64,000 nucleotides of DNA from Jackrogersella multiformis (taxonomy: Eukaryota; Ascomycota; Sordariomycetes; Xylariales; Hypoxylaceae), in the NCBI GenBank assembly GCA_902806575.1, contig CADCXD010000004.1:3782001-3846000 (forward strand), written 5' to 3'. The notes under the pieces were generated by a model that worked only from the letters and a program-made list of their open reading frames with translations, ran no database searches and was not told the origin of the DNA. A program made the position numbers and the translations under genes. This document shows, in pieces, positions 11,881 to 24,054 of this stretch (the first letter of the stretch is position 1; each line of letters opens with the position of its first letter).

Positions 11881-12615
11881 GCATCTTTGCATATTTAAAC
11901 CACGATACAAACACATAAATAAGATCTTTACAGTTGATTCAATCACCGAAGCTGGCAATATCCCTTATGTTTTAGGAAAAGGCATAGGAATAGGCATAGG
12001 CATAGGTTTCATGGCGAGGGTCAAAAATGGCTTACCTCAATCTTACCGTTCGCTGGAATACCTAGTAAGGGGTGGTGGTGTATGCAAATAGCGCGTATGA
12101 TGGTATAAATATGTACTTATCCGAGCCGCTATCGTATTTTTGATATTTTTTCCACAATTAATATAAAGAATAATAATATAAGAAATTCTTAAGAGATTCG
12201 TGATATTACAATGGTCGCCAACTATACCTAGGTAATTATTAAGGTATCAAGGTATCGAGGTATATCGACATATAATAGGCGTATATTAAACTAAACAGTG
12301 CTACACCAAAACCTGGACAACCTGGGAATAATAGCTCAGTTGGTTAGTTATAAGACGGCGGCAAGAATTGACTTTTGAAAGGATAGGTCCAGGAGGTACT
12401 TGGGGAATTGGATTCGGTTCATTTACTTCGCATTGACGACCATTTCTGACTTCTTATTTTTCATATTGTTCCCCTCAAACCAAGCCTACTATACATACTT
12501 GGGTATCTATTGCCACCACCATCACCACCAACACGACTCTCAAACCTAGGTATACCCTCTTACACCACACACATATAACGTCAACACACATACAAAATCA
12601 ACACCCACAATAACG
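11881..12615. other. Intergenic region between USO1 and the PRMT3-like gene
   Basis: This 735-bp stretch contains short GGCATA-type repeats at about 11980-12008, AT-rich DNA around 12130-12190, two ACCTAGGT motifs (about 12227 and 12546) and a tRNA-like fragment at 12325-12400. The CA-rich segment 12560-12600 directly precedes the next start codon. No protein gene is seen. Confidence 0.55.
12325..12400 (+). other. Possible degenerate tRNA fragment
   Basis: ATAGCTCAGTTGGTTAG at about 12330-12346 is a good tRNA D-arm and Pol III A-box. The downstream part does not fold into a convincing anticodon arm, and the B-box position reads GGTCCAGGAGG instead of GGTTCGANNCC. It is best read as a relic or a coincidence. 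Confidence 0.2.
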
Positions 12616-15056
12616 ATGAGCTCCGCACCCAGCAGAGCGGACCGTCGCCCGCCGGCGCCGCCCAGCGAGCCGTCCTCGGACTCGGACTCGGACTCGCGGG
12701 GCGAGGAGGAGGAGGAGGAAGGGTGGAGCGACGCCGGGGGAGACGGCGACGAAGAGGAGGAGACCCCCGAGGTCATCTCGCTGCTCGACGACCGCGTCTT
12801 CCCCGACGTCCTGTCCATGCTCGCCCACTGCAGCGACAAGCACGGCTTCGACTTCCTCGGCGTGAGGCAGCGCCTGCAGTTGGACTTCCACGGCTGTGTT
12901 AAGCTGGTCAATTTCAGTGAGTCGTTTTTTTTTCTCGTTTGCTTGTTTTTTTTTTTTGGTCGGGTCGGGTCGTGTTGTTTCGTTGCGTCGTGGAAGCAAG
13001 CGATCGTACATACATACCATGCTTCATTTTCCGTATCTGTCTATACGCCTACCGACTATCCATTAGCGACCAAATTCAATGTTACTGGCGCTACTATTCT
13101 TTGATATATCATATACCCTACATTCCCTTTTCTTCTTCCTCCCCCTCTTCTCCTTCCCATTACTCACACGCGCCCAGTCCGCCAAAGAGTGCACGAAGGC
13201 CTCCCCGTAACGGAAGACATCTCGTGGGCCGGCATCGACCACGAGCAGTACCTGAAGCCGGTGCTGGACGACGACGCCGTCATCCTGGGGCTCTTCGATC
13301 TGCCGGAGCTGCAGCCGGCGGCCCCGGGCGACAGCGCCGGCGACGACGCCCTCCTGAAGCGCAACGCCGAGCTCGAGGAGGAGCTCGCGCGCCAGAAGGC
13401 CCAGTTCGACAGCTACCGCGCCGCCGTCCAGCAGACCCTCGACGACCGCTGGGGCGACGTCGACCAGGCCGAGACCGAGGCCGCCAGGGCGCGCAGGGCC
13501 GCCGCCGTCGTGGAGAAGAAGGACGAGTCTAAGTACTACTGGGAGTCGTACGCCGGTGCTGGTGAGTTTATTTTTATTTTTATTTTATTTTTTAGTAGCT
13601 AGATACGTGCTTGATATCATTCGGCTATCTAGGCTATATATGAGTTACGACTTAGTGTGATGCATCTTGCTTTGAGTAAGTATTTACTAATTCCTGCTAA
13701 AAGACATCCATGAGACGATGCTCAAGGACGCGGTGCGCACCGATGCGTACCGGGACTTCATCTACAACAACAAGCACCTCTTCGCGGGCAAGACTGTGCT
13801 TGACATAGGCTGTGGCACAGGTTCGTATTATCGTATCTTCTATTCTCTATCCTCTCCTCCATCCTCCATCTCATCCTCAACACCCCCTTAGTCCCTCGTC
13901 CTTCCCTCTTCCCCCTTTCCCCATCTCTCTACTCTCCACCCCCTCTCCCGCCCCCAAACTAACACCCCCAGGCATCCTCAGCATGTTCTGCGCGCGCGCC
14001 GGCGCCGCCCGCGTCATCGCCGTAGACGCCAGCGCCATCATCACCAAAGCGCAGGAGAACATCTTCCACAACGACCTGTCGTCCATCATCACCTGCGTGC
14101 ACGGGCGCATCGAGGACGCGGCGCTGCCCGTCGACGAGGTCGACGTCATCGTCAGCGAGTGGATGGGGTACTGCCTGCTGTTCGAGGCCATGCTGCCGTC
14201 GGTGCTGTACGCGCGCGACCGCTACCTCAAGCCCGGCGGCCTGCTCGTGCCCAGCCACGCCAACCTCTGGGTCGCGCCTGTTGCCGACCCCCTGTACGTC
14301 GCGGACAATGTGGCGTTCTGGCGCGATGTGTATGGCTTCGATATGCGCGCCATGCAGGCCGGGATCTACGACGAGGCGCGCGTGTTGACTTGGCCTTTAT
14401 CTGCCTCTTCTTCTTCTTCTTCCCCTGCCTCCACATCCTCCTCCTCATCCCCAGAAACTACCACCACCACCATCCCCAGCGCCCCCAGCGCCTTCAAGCT
14501 TCTCGACCTATACCACACGCAAGTATCCGACCTATCCTTCACGTCGCCCTTCGCGCTCTCGCTGGCCCGGGATATCGACGCGCTGGACGGGTTCCTGATC
14601 TGGTTCGACATGTTCTTCTCGCCCACGCGAGCGGACTCGGGGACCTCTGTGTCGCTCGCCTCCACCGCGTCCGCGTGGGCCGCCGGCGACCCGCAGAACC
14701 GCGTCGCGTTCACGACGGGTCCGCACGGCCCCGACACCCACTGGAAGCAGGGCTTGCTGCTGTGCAAGCCCAAGAACTCTGTGCCCGCGCCGGACGCTAA
14801 ATCCGCCCCGAACGCAGAGCCGACGGTATCGGATGCGAAGGAAGGGTCGTCTACTACTCCTATCCCTACTGCCACTGCTACTGCTGTTGCTACCACTACC
14901 GCTGCTAGTACTTCTGCCGCAGCTCCTCCTTTGCTGAAGAAAGGCTTCGAGATCAGCGGCGAGATCACCTTCTCCATCCCCGACGACCACGCGCGCGGGC
15001 TGGCCATCCGGGCCGCGTGGAACGGGAATAAGGGGCAGAAGTGGGTTTTGCACTAA
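12616..15056 (+). CDS. Protein arginine N-methyltransferase, PRMT3 type
   Basis: Type I arginine methyltransferase that uses S-adenosylmethionine; PRMT3/Rmt3 members modify ribosomal protein S2 in the cytosol. Exons are 12616-12916, 13178-13561, 13704-13820 and 13972-15056, giving 628 aa. Motif I (VLDIGCGTG) spans residues about 261-269 across the last intron. The double-E loop SEWMGYCLLFEAML is at about 328-341 and the THW loop at about 522-524. The N-terminus is acidic, and a segment before residue 100 (MLAHCSDKHGFDF then 'DFHGCVKLVNF') matches the PRMT3 zinc-finger region, but the leading CxxC pair is absent. Two low-complexity Ser/Thr/Ala insertions (about 405-440 and 535-590) interrupt the C-terminal barrel. 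Exons are strongly GC-rich compared with the introns. Confidence 0.9.
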
Positions 15057-15889
15057 GACCAAGTTATTAAACGCGAAAGGGAAGGGAAGGGAAAAGAGCA
15101 GAATAGAGAACAGGAAAGAAGAACAGGTACGAACGGTATAACAAAAGGGGGTTTGAGAATGGGGAATGGAGAAAGGGGGGGACGTTACGACAATGGCATT
15201 GGCAATGACATTTGTATAGATGCTATGGTATGGTGGTACGGCACGGTACGGTACGAATCTAGAGGTGAAATGGCGACTAGGACTAAAGTGAGATTTCAAT
15301 AGACGTCTGAAATAGCCCAAGTCTTCCATACTCCAAGTCCCAAGACCAGTACGTAAAAACAACCTAAACTATCAGCGTCCTGCAAACCCTCTAAGCCCTA
15401 CGAACTCGCTTACCCACATCACATCCCACATCACATCCCATATCACAAATATATCCAACATGAACACCATCAAACACGAAAGTCCCAAGACAAGTCGTTA
15501 AAAAATGCAATTTATAAAGGCATGTACCTAATCTAGGGAGCTCTAGTTATTGTCGTCCTTTCTAACGACAGCTCGCGTGTCAAACGGTATTTCTACATGT
15601 ACAAGCCCCTCCTCGATTCTACTTTACTTCTTGCTCTTTGCTTTTTACTCCTTGCTCTTTACTCCATACTAGCATATCTATTCGTCATGGCGGTGGTGTC
15701 AGAGCACTTCCGACACCGCCTCTGTAGTGCAGTGAGACCGCGCGCGTCTAGCGTACCGCAGTAGTAATGCACCGTCCTTTTATAACATCTCGTCTGATTG
15801 GTGATTTAAAGTCTATAGGTATGTCGAATGCCTATGGGTGAGAAGAGGAGAGAGGGGGAGAATCGTTAAGGGATGGAAAATCCGCGGTC
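15057..15889. other. Convergent 3' intergenic region
   Basis: This stretch lies between two convergent genes (PRMT3-like and MscS-like). It has purine-rich DNA just after the PRMT3 stop, repeats of the type CACATCCCA at about 15418-15447 and CTTGCTCTTTACTCC at about 15630-15670. No gene is recognised; both 3' UTRs should lie here. Confidence 0.5.
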
Positions 15890-18648
15890 CTACCGCTGTT
15901 GTTGGTAGGGGTTACTCGGCGATCGCGTCTGGTTGCCACCTGCGGGTCTACCGCCTGACTGGTTAGTTCGGACGGATGCCTGAGGGTGTAGTGAACTTCC
16001 TTGGGCGGAAGTGTTATATGGATTTGGCCCGCCGACCTGTGCTTCTTCGTCGAAGGGGGCCATATGTTGTGTTACTTGGAAACCCGGGGTGTTCTCGCTT
16101 ATGGATTGCGTAGGCAAAGTTTCGCCTGCTCTGCGACGACCACCGCTGCGCTGGCTCTCCCGCTTATGGAGGTCAGTACGCATCGACTCTATATCATTAG
16201 AACGTTGCCGTTCCATAGAGTCTCCACGGGAGTTCCTCGGCGACTCGTCGCGGTTATAGCCCCATTCATCAGCTACCGCTCTTATGGGGTCAACAGTGTT
16301 GAAGCCCTTGGCCGCTTTCGCCTCTCGCTCCTCAGGAACGCCGGATTTGTTGGATTCCGAAGGGTTCCTCGCTGGTGCTGGCGCTGTCGGCACCATTCGT
16401 TTTCCTTCCTTTTCTTGGTCAGCTTTATCGCGAGCGGCAGAAGCATCCGAGTCCGTCACATTAACAGAGTAGGTTGGGTTTGCCGGTCCGCCTAATGGCT
16501 CGCTACCGCCGCCAGGCGCGTAGATCGGCACGCGCTTTAAGGCGAGTATAAGCGCACACATAAACTTAGAACGTCGGGTAGCACGGATAGCTTCGTTGTG
16601 CCAGTTCGACTTGTGCTTGATCGCTACCTTCAGCTGGAGCTTGTCTAAGTCGCCGACGCCTGCCACCCCGACGACGAGGTCCGGCTGGAAGTCTCGTGAG
16701 TTCTCTGGCGCTCGCACGAACTTCTCCATCTCGAGACGCAGAAGTTCGATGTCCTCAAAAGTAGTATCATACGAAACGTTGACATCGATGACCTCCTTCA
16801 TGGCCTTGCTTCTGGTGACGTTCTCGATCCAGAGGTTGTTCAGAACAATGTTTGGCACTTGGACGACCTGCATCTTGTCGATGCGGTTGAAGACGGTGTA
16901 AAGCAGGGAAATCTTCTCAACAACCAACTGCTCCTTCTCCGACCCGACGATATCGACTCTGTCGCCAACGTCGTAGGGGTGCTTGACAAACAGGAAGATG
17001 CAGGAACCCAAGAACTCCTGGGTTGTGACGGCGAAAACGAAAGACAGAGAGAGCAAAGCCGTACCGGCCGTTGCGAGCGTGGTAATGAACGAGCTCTGGA
17101 AGAAAGCGACTGCAATGACATGTAAGCGAGGTTACGACGAAATAGAGGTACGGGAGTCCACTTACGGAAGATGAAAATCACAACTAGAAGGACAATGAAG
17201 AGGAGGACTTGGTCGAATACAGCCAAGGCTTGACTGATATCCTTCATGCTGTTTCCGATAGCCTTCCTCTCATTTGCGATCTCTACCACCTTTCTGATCA
17301 TCTCATCGAGGCTGATATCGCCGTTTGAATCTGCATCGATTGCCCCAAAGCATTCTTCAGCGTCTTCACGGTGTCCAGAGCCGAGAACCTCGACGATATC
17401 ATCCACAAATAGAGACTCGTTTCCTTCTACGACGAACGACATCCAAATACGTTTGGCGAGAGCCTCCGAGGTTCTAACTTTCTCAAGGGCCTCCACGACT
17501 ATCGAGTGTGCAGAGTTCGGGTTGAACACCTGCTTGCCAGTGATTTCGGAAGCCAGATTTCCAAACACGGATGTGACCTTGTCGCCAATTCGTCCCACGT
17601 TCCCGATCAGTCTCATAGGCGTGGCTGCTCCGCCCTTCTTATTTCTTCTGCCTTTCTTCCCGCCGGCAAGCATTATCTCGATACTATCGTTGATAAGCTC
17701 ATCCTCCTCGATAAACTCGGGGCAGTACATGGGAAATAACTGTCGAGAGGCGTCGTACATCAACCCCAGCAGGAAGACTTCTCGTTTCGAGTCCTTTATC
17801 CGATTGGCAAAGGACCGCTGGTGGTAGGTCACGCTGATGAGTTGGATAATGGTCTTTTCGACGAGGAAGACGCTCGAAGAGGCGAAGAAGGCACCCAGGA
17901 TTCTGTGGATTACGGTAACCCAATTGACGTTACTGAAGTTTCTGTATAGCAGGCCGGTGAAGATGAAGAAAGTAGCCATGGCCCAGAAGAAGAGCGAAAG
18001 CGGGATCTCGAGAGCGCGGATGACGATCGCGTACTTGCGGGTTCCAGCACTAACAACGCCGGTGAAAAACATGAAAACGGGGGGCAGAAGGTGGGCGACG
18101 ACCTTGCCGACCCATAAGCTCAACCACGCCAGTTCTATCCAGAGGAAAAGGTCAAAGAGCTGTGGTCCAGGCGCGTACACCGCATCCGGTTCGGTTTCAG
18201 CATTTGTTCGTGGGCCCTGGCCGACCAGAACTCTGTCTTTATTTCCCGTCACCGGGAGGACGATCAGAGGGACAGCCAGGAGGAGCGCAATAGGGACGAT
18301 ATACACGAGATATCTCGTGACGACGGAGGCGCCAATGATACTATTGTATAGCCTTCCCATAGCATTGAGAGATGTGTCGTCAGAAGTCAGACTGTCATTG
18401 TCCTTGGAGGCTTCATCTTGCTTGGCTCTTCTCCTCCCACGATGGAAGAAGCCACGCTTCTCGTTCTCATCAAGCATATTCTTGGTTTCGATGCTGAAGC
18501 CGGTAGCAGTGCCCTGGTTAGGCTTTCTAGCGCCGGTCGAGCTGGCATTGCTCCGGACTTGGGTCAAGGGAATGTCGTTATCCATATCAGGTCGTGAATT
18601 ACCTAGCTGCACAAAACCTCTGGGAGAAAGAGGGGAGCGGATCGACAT
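15890..18648 (-). CDS. Mechanosensitive ion channel, MscS family with EF-hand (Msy1/Msy2-like)
   Basis: Exons 18648-17166 and 17109-15890 (56-bp intron) give 900 aa. The N-terminal cytosolic part is basic and polar. Several hydrophobic membrane segments follow (for example YLVYIVPIALLLAVPLIV, LFLWIELAWLSLWVG, IPLSLFFWAMATFFIF). An EF-hand loop DADSNGDISLDE lies near residues 437-450. After the last helices comes the MscS beta domain (FLFVKHPYDVGDRVDIV, then VQVPN and NVTRS). The C-terminal 250 residues are disordered, rich in N, S, R and Q. Fission yeast Msy1/Msy2 have the same order of EF-hand and MscS domain; they sit in the ER membrane and limit calcium rise on hypo-osmotic shock. Role and location here are inferred from that family. 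Confidence 0.9.
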
Positions 18649-21396
18649 TACGGTGGGGAGATATGTAGGTGGTGTACTGTGTAGTAATGGTAGTAGTCTA
18701 GACGTCTAGATGTGACCCGACAATGCGGCTCTGAGGTTTCCCTTATTTGTTCGTCTCGATTTTTTTCTTAAAATACCTAGGAATTCAAGATATACAAGCG
18801 AATGAGAGATATACACAAGTATCTTTCCCTCGGGATGGCACCAGGCGATCGGTCGGAAACGTAGTGAAAGCGGTGCGTTTGAAGATCCGGCAGGGAGACA
18901 AAGATTGTTTTAACCGTAGGCCTTTAGGATACGGAGGTATGAATTCGGAGGAGAGAATAGAGAAGTTAGACAAAAACGAAAGACTAATGGGACAAGTGTC
19001 TAATAGAGGAAGAAATAGATCCAAAGCAGATAGTATTGCTTGATTGTAGGAACCAAGGAACCTTCAAAGATGAGGACCAGGTGAAAAAAAAAGTGGGAGG
19101 TGGGAGAAGGAAGAAGAAGAAAAAGAATGATCGTGAATCGAAGTGGGATCGCATATGCAGGTGCAGGTGCAGGTGTAGTACAAGATTGTACAAGATGTAC
19201 AAGGTGTATAAGATGTACCTACCTTGGTACAGATATGGAGGATTGACGCGTTGGATGCCCGCCGTAGTAGTAGTTTCCAAAGCACAAAGGGTCCACATGA
19301 AAATCGATCTAAAAAAGAATTGGGGACAGGATCCATGTATCATGCCGAGCTGGACTATTACGGAAAGAGGGTAGGTATGATCTTGAGTGATGTACCTACC
19401 TGCTGGGCCAAATTCAAGATATCTACCTAGACACCTTCCTAGACACCTACCCCTTATTCCGTGTATATCATCTTATCGGCATCTGAAGTTTCAGCATGTA
19501 TTACCTAGGTGTGCTGGCTTTTCGTGTAGAAACCTGACAATGTCTAGGCTACCTTTACCATCTTTTATAGGATGTTGAATTGGTTGAATTGACCAGTTGC
19601 ATGCCTCCAACTTGACCATTTAAATATCTCTCTATTATATACAATCCCTAGGTAGGTAGGTACAGCTACGTAGATACTAAGAAAAGCCATTGACGTCTAT
19701 TCAGGGGTAAAATCTAGACGTTTCAGCTGAATTGAATGCCAATTAGAACCAGCTGTCGTGATTGACCAATCGCCATCGATTATTAGCCGTGGTATAGGTT
19801 GCCCTGAGTCAGGGGCATTCGCGGGTAAAGAAAGGGAAGGAGAGGTAAGAAAAAAAGGTTGTTTAAGTTTGCCACTAGTCCGTTTTCTTGAATTGAATTT
19901 TCAAGTTAGTCCAGATTAGGCAATATAAGCGCTTTCGTGTTCTCGAGGGTCCAAGGGATAACCTCATTGTTTAAGCCGCTAATAATAGGCCAGCCAGTTC
20001 GGCTTCCTAACCGCGTCATTGTCTTGTTTCAGAAAATAATTCATCCTACGAAGCTACCCTTTGTTAGAACTCAGCCCTCTTAAGGGCAGGTAGTTTGCAG
20101 GTGTTGGTTAGGTAAGTTAATTACTTGAAAACGCCTAGAAGATAAAAATGTCGTTTCCAAGTTCGAATCTATATACACACCAGGCAAGGTACCAACCTAC
20201 ACTAGAGAGAGGTACGCGGGCACATGCGTTGACAGATATGACGAAAAATCGGATGAAAAGTTGCCCTAGGGAATTTTCTCTTTTTTCCTTCTCCATAGAA
20301 CGTGCGAGATCTTGGTTGACATTCCGTCCCATTTTTTGTCTTCCTTTCCTTGGGCAGATCTTCAATTCGCGATGCTACGCATGTGATTGATAGTTATCGT
20401 CTCCCTTATCATATCGCTGCATCGCATCATACAATACCTTAGGTAATACTACATAGGTAGTAGCATAGTAGTGCAATTGCTCCCACAGCGTTGATCCATG
20501 AGATATCCTAGCAGCCTATTAATCACGAGGACGATCGCGGGTGAATAGGTAAAAAGAGTAGGTAAAAAAGTTCACAATTACCTACTACATAGTACATAGT
20601 ATACACATCAGTGATGAAAGCGGTAATGACCTACATCATGTCCCAGCTGAAAGTCGGGAATGGCTCGGTTGGAGATGGACGATCAAATGTCGACATGAAC
20701 CACTCCACCACCATCGATATACTGCTGACTGCATAGCAGAATCAAGCTTTACTTCGCAATCACACGTGTTTTCACTGACCTCTTGCGCGGAGAGAGACTG
20801 AGAGATAATAAAAAAGGGGGCAGAGGGGGCTAGTTATGAATATCATTATAAGAATCCACTTACACATTACATTCACAGCTTGACAAGCAGATAAGCAGAC
20901 AAGCAGACAAGTAGACAAGCTGGAATTCCAAAACGCGCCAGGCAAGCCACACTCGCTGATCATCATCACATCCGTCGCTTTGCCGAACTGCCGAAGTCAT
21001 TTTAGGCCCCGGCACCCCAGGCTTAGGGCTATTACTAGGCAAGCTATGACATCAGATTCCAAAAAAATAAAATAAAATCGGATTTCTAAACTATATCACC
21101 CAGTCACGCCAGCAGGGTTTGCACATCGTGATAGCTTCTAGTCTCCTTGCTAAGGCTAGACTGATGGAGCATATAGAGGTACTCCTTGTTCAAGCATCGA
21201 GTATGAGCTGTTCTGTCTAGCTATGGTTAACAGGACCCATCATTGAGAGGCATGACCTATTATTTTTATTTATATTTATATTTTTCATTCTAAAAAGGCC
21301 GTGTGGTGTGGGAAACGTGAGACCGCCGGAGCAGGGGCCAGATAGCAGTCCAAGCTGCCAGGCCGAGCGCGCCGATTACTATCATCGAGACGACCT
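18649..21396. other. Gene-free region, 2.7 kb
   Basis: No coding region is supportable. It contains GCAGGT/TACAAG-type short repeats (about 19155-19222), ACCTAGGT-family motifs (about 18774, 19500, 19648 and 20440), and an 8-bp tandem of ACAAGCAG type at about 20883-20920. Several homopolymer-rich tracts are present. The part next to 18648 should carry the channel gene promoter. Confidence 0.5.
20883..20920. repeat. Imperfect 8-bp tandem repeat (ACAAGCAG type)
   Basis: About five units of ACAAGCAG with single-base variants (ATAAGCAG, ACAAGTAG) lie in non-coding DNA. Confidence 0.75.
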
Positions 21397-24054
21397 CTAG
21401 GTGAGATCCCTCCCTTCAGCAGCGGGATGTCTATGAGTTGCAGGGCCGTTCCAAGAGTGGCGGCGAAGCGCGGCTGCTTCACTCTCGGCCTGAGAAAATA
21501 TGGTAATAGTGTCGGTACCGGTAGCTATGGCGCTACTTTGCGACTCCAGTTGGGTTACGTATTCCTTAGTATCAAATGTGGCTCCTGTATCGCTAGCATC
21601 TGCTGCATCATCCTGCACTGCGATACTCGGCGGCCCGGAAGCAGTATTATCGGGTCCATCGAAATGGTAAAGTGGCTCGAGGGTAGCACCACGCCGCAAT
21701 AGGATATATCGCTTGAACCACCACGGGACTACCTTGGTGAAGTTATACTTGATGAAAACGCCTGTGGGTACGGCGAAGACGTAATCGAGTTCCTCGAGGG
21801 TGCGCTGCTTCGTCTCGGGCATCCACAGGAAGATCATGACGAAAGCCGCCATGTTGAATCCCGCGTATAAGCAGAAGGCACCCTATATAGTGTAGACAAT
21901 CGCATTAGAACACCCTTCCCCTCACGTACGTGTATGTAGAGGAGATCTGGAGGTGGACTTACAAGAACGCCTGTCGCTGCAAGGATCTTCGGGAACGTGA
22001 TTGACAGCACCGCAGCCCAGAAGAGGCAAGTCGCTACGGCCCAGGACATTCCTACCTCGCGGTGTGAAAGTGGGAAGACTTCCGCGCTATACGTAAACGG
22101 CACCGGACCCTCGCCGGGCGAATAGAAGATGGCGAAGACGTAGACGAACAGCGCTACCAGACCCACGTGAGACCCGGAGGACTTGGGGATCAGCGTGCAG
22201 AGACCAGCAGCTAGTAAGGACCAGGCCATATTGGGGAACGTAAAGAGGAGCAGCGAACGACGGCCGAATGTATCGATGGTCCAGATGGCTGGCCAGGCGA
22301 AGATGAAGTTGACCAAGCCGAATCCCCACGACGCGAGGAGGGCATTGAAGTCTGAAGTTCCTGCTTCCTTGAAGACGGTTGAAGAATAAAATGCTATGAG
22401 GTTAATGCCTAGTGTATAATTAGTCTTGAGCTCTTGTTACTAATTTACACTACGTAGAACTTACCGCACATCTGTTGGCCTATCATAACTACGAATGAGG
22501 CCAAAGTTGCTCTTCTAACACGAGGGATTGTGAAGAGCTGGATGAGCCGCTTGATGTAAGTTGAGTCACCGGCAGCTTCGTTTTCAATCTCAACTTGAGT
22601 ATGGATAGCATATAGATCACGAGCCGCCTGCATAGGATGATTGCGTAGTCTCAGAAGCGATTCCATGGCACTGCAACATCGAGAGTCAGTACTTATGCCA
22701 TTAGGTAAATGGTCCAGGGGTTTCAGGCATGTCTTAGGAGCAATAGCTCATCAGTAAGCCCCATTAGGAATTTATAACTCCCAAGACAGGCCAAGAAAGA
22801 ATGGACTCCTCGATGTTACATACTCTCGATACCGGCTTTTCTTGACATACTATCTCGGCGATTCCGGACAGAACAAGATGAGAAGTACAAGGGGGACCGC
22901 TGGGATGAAAGCCGAGCCAATCTGGACTGTGTAGATAGCGCCTGTCAGCTTTGCAGAACTTGCAGTAAGTCGATACGAAGTAATACACATACGTCTCCAG
23001 GAGATGCTGCCAATTTGACCGACTGCTAGGTTGGCAGAGCATCCGAGGAAGATGCCAAAAGCCGTCCACAGTTGCCATGACATGACTAGAGCACCGCGAA
23101 TAGGTGCTGGGCTGTTCTCGGCGGCGAAGATGGGCACAGTCGAGGCTTTGATGCCCATACCAACACCGAGAAGTATTCTAGTAAACAATAACTGTTGCCA
23201 GTTCTGGGTTAGAGCTCCTGCAATAGGGGCGAGCAGGCAGAATATCGCAGAAATGAAGATGGTTCCTATGACAGGTTAAGTCATATATACCCCTGAATGG
23301 AGAGGAGAACAGGAAGCGGGAGAAAAGAAAAATTATGGGGGATTCACGAACCTCGTCGACCAAAGTGATGATTCAGCGGATCCGAAAGCCAACAGCCGAT
23401 GAGCGTTGACCCTATGTAAGGGGCTGAGTTGATTAGACCAACTAGGAGTATGTCGTGGTCGGTATTTCTACCGATGCCAAATTGCGCTGGGAACGACAGG
23501 TTGGCTCCGTTGCTGCCCTCTTGATCCCATCCCTGAACGGCTGCTCCGATGGAGCAGGTGATGATAGTCAGGTAAAGGAGCCTGGGGACTCGCCATTTGT
23601 GCTCTGTCTCTCTTTTTAACACAGCTATTTCTTCTGCGTTGAGTGCTTCCGGCCCCTGGATGTTTTCGAATCCGGTAGGATCCTGGGCAACAAGAGCACC
23701 CTTCCGCATGAGCGGGACGTATTCGCAAAGGCCGTGCCACTCAGAAAACCTGGTAACCCCGTCAAGGAGGTGTTCACGGGGGATACTAGCTAAGGGATTC
23801 GATATCCTATTATCATCGAGTTAGTGGTCGGTCTGTCATTATAAGTACCTACTGGCGGTTCGGGCTACAGACTTAGCACTCAAATTATTGTTGAGATTAA
23901 CGTGTGCCTTTGCATCCTGACGACCCTTTTCCGTGGATCCATCGTAGCGGTACGCCGAAGACTTTCGTCTAGATTGTGCACCTTAGCATGATGGCATTAT
24001 TGGTCGGGTTATTCAAGATGCTTACGGCGGCGCTGGTTCGGGTTTCTCTGACAT
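21397..24054 (-). CDS. MFS sugar transporter, in-frame TAG in the PESPR(W) motif (possible pseudogene)
   Basis: Member of the sugar porter family of the major facilitator superfamily, 12-helix type, plasma membrane; the substrate cannot be read from sequence. Eight exons were joined: 24054-24026, 23968-23849, 23806-23352, 23265-22993, 22926-22824, 22670-22465, 22408-21963 and 21882-21397. They sum to 706 codons in phase. Motifs seen: 'NPLASIPREHLL' and 'KGALVAQDP' before TM1, GRRG after TM2, PESPR after TM6, 'RLRNHPMQAARDLY' in the central loop, QQMCG in TM7, 'DTFGRRSLL', and 'PETKQRTLEELD' at the end of TM12. The codon after PESPR, normally Trp, is TAG (22852-22850). A second GTATGT donor at 22850, 27 bp upstream of the modelled one, would splice the stop out in phase and give PESPRY followed by AMESL. 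So the gene may be inactive, or expressed with a nine-codon loss. Confidence 0.85.

Noticed and set aside
12939..13532. 197-codon plus-strand frame through the first PRMT intron
   Set aside because: It reads intron 1 and then exon 2 in the wrong frame (Arg/Pro/Gly runs); the spliced frame gives the PRMT protein.
14366..15362. Long minus-strand frames over the PRMT gene
   Set aside because: Antisense shadows caused by GC-rich codon use and low-complexity repeats; no recognisable domains.
17837..18709. 290-codon plus-strand open frame
   Set aside because: It is the antisense shadow of the MscS channel exon, which has membrane segments, an EF-hand and correct splice phase.
19036..19374. Overlapping frames on both strands around the GCAGGT/TACAAG repeats
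   Set aside because: Low-complexity repeat translation (Cys/Thr/Tyr runs) without a gene-like context.
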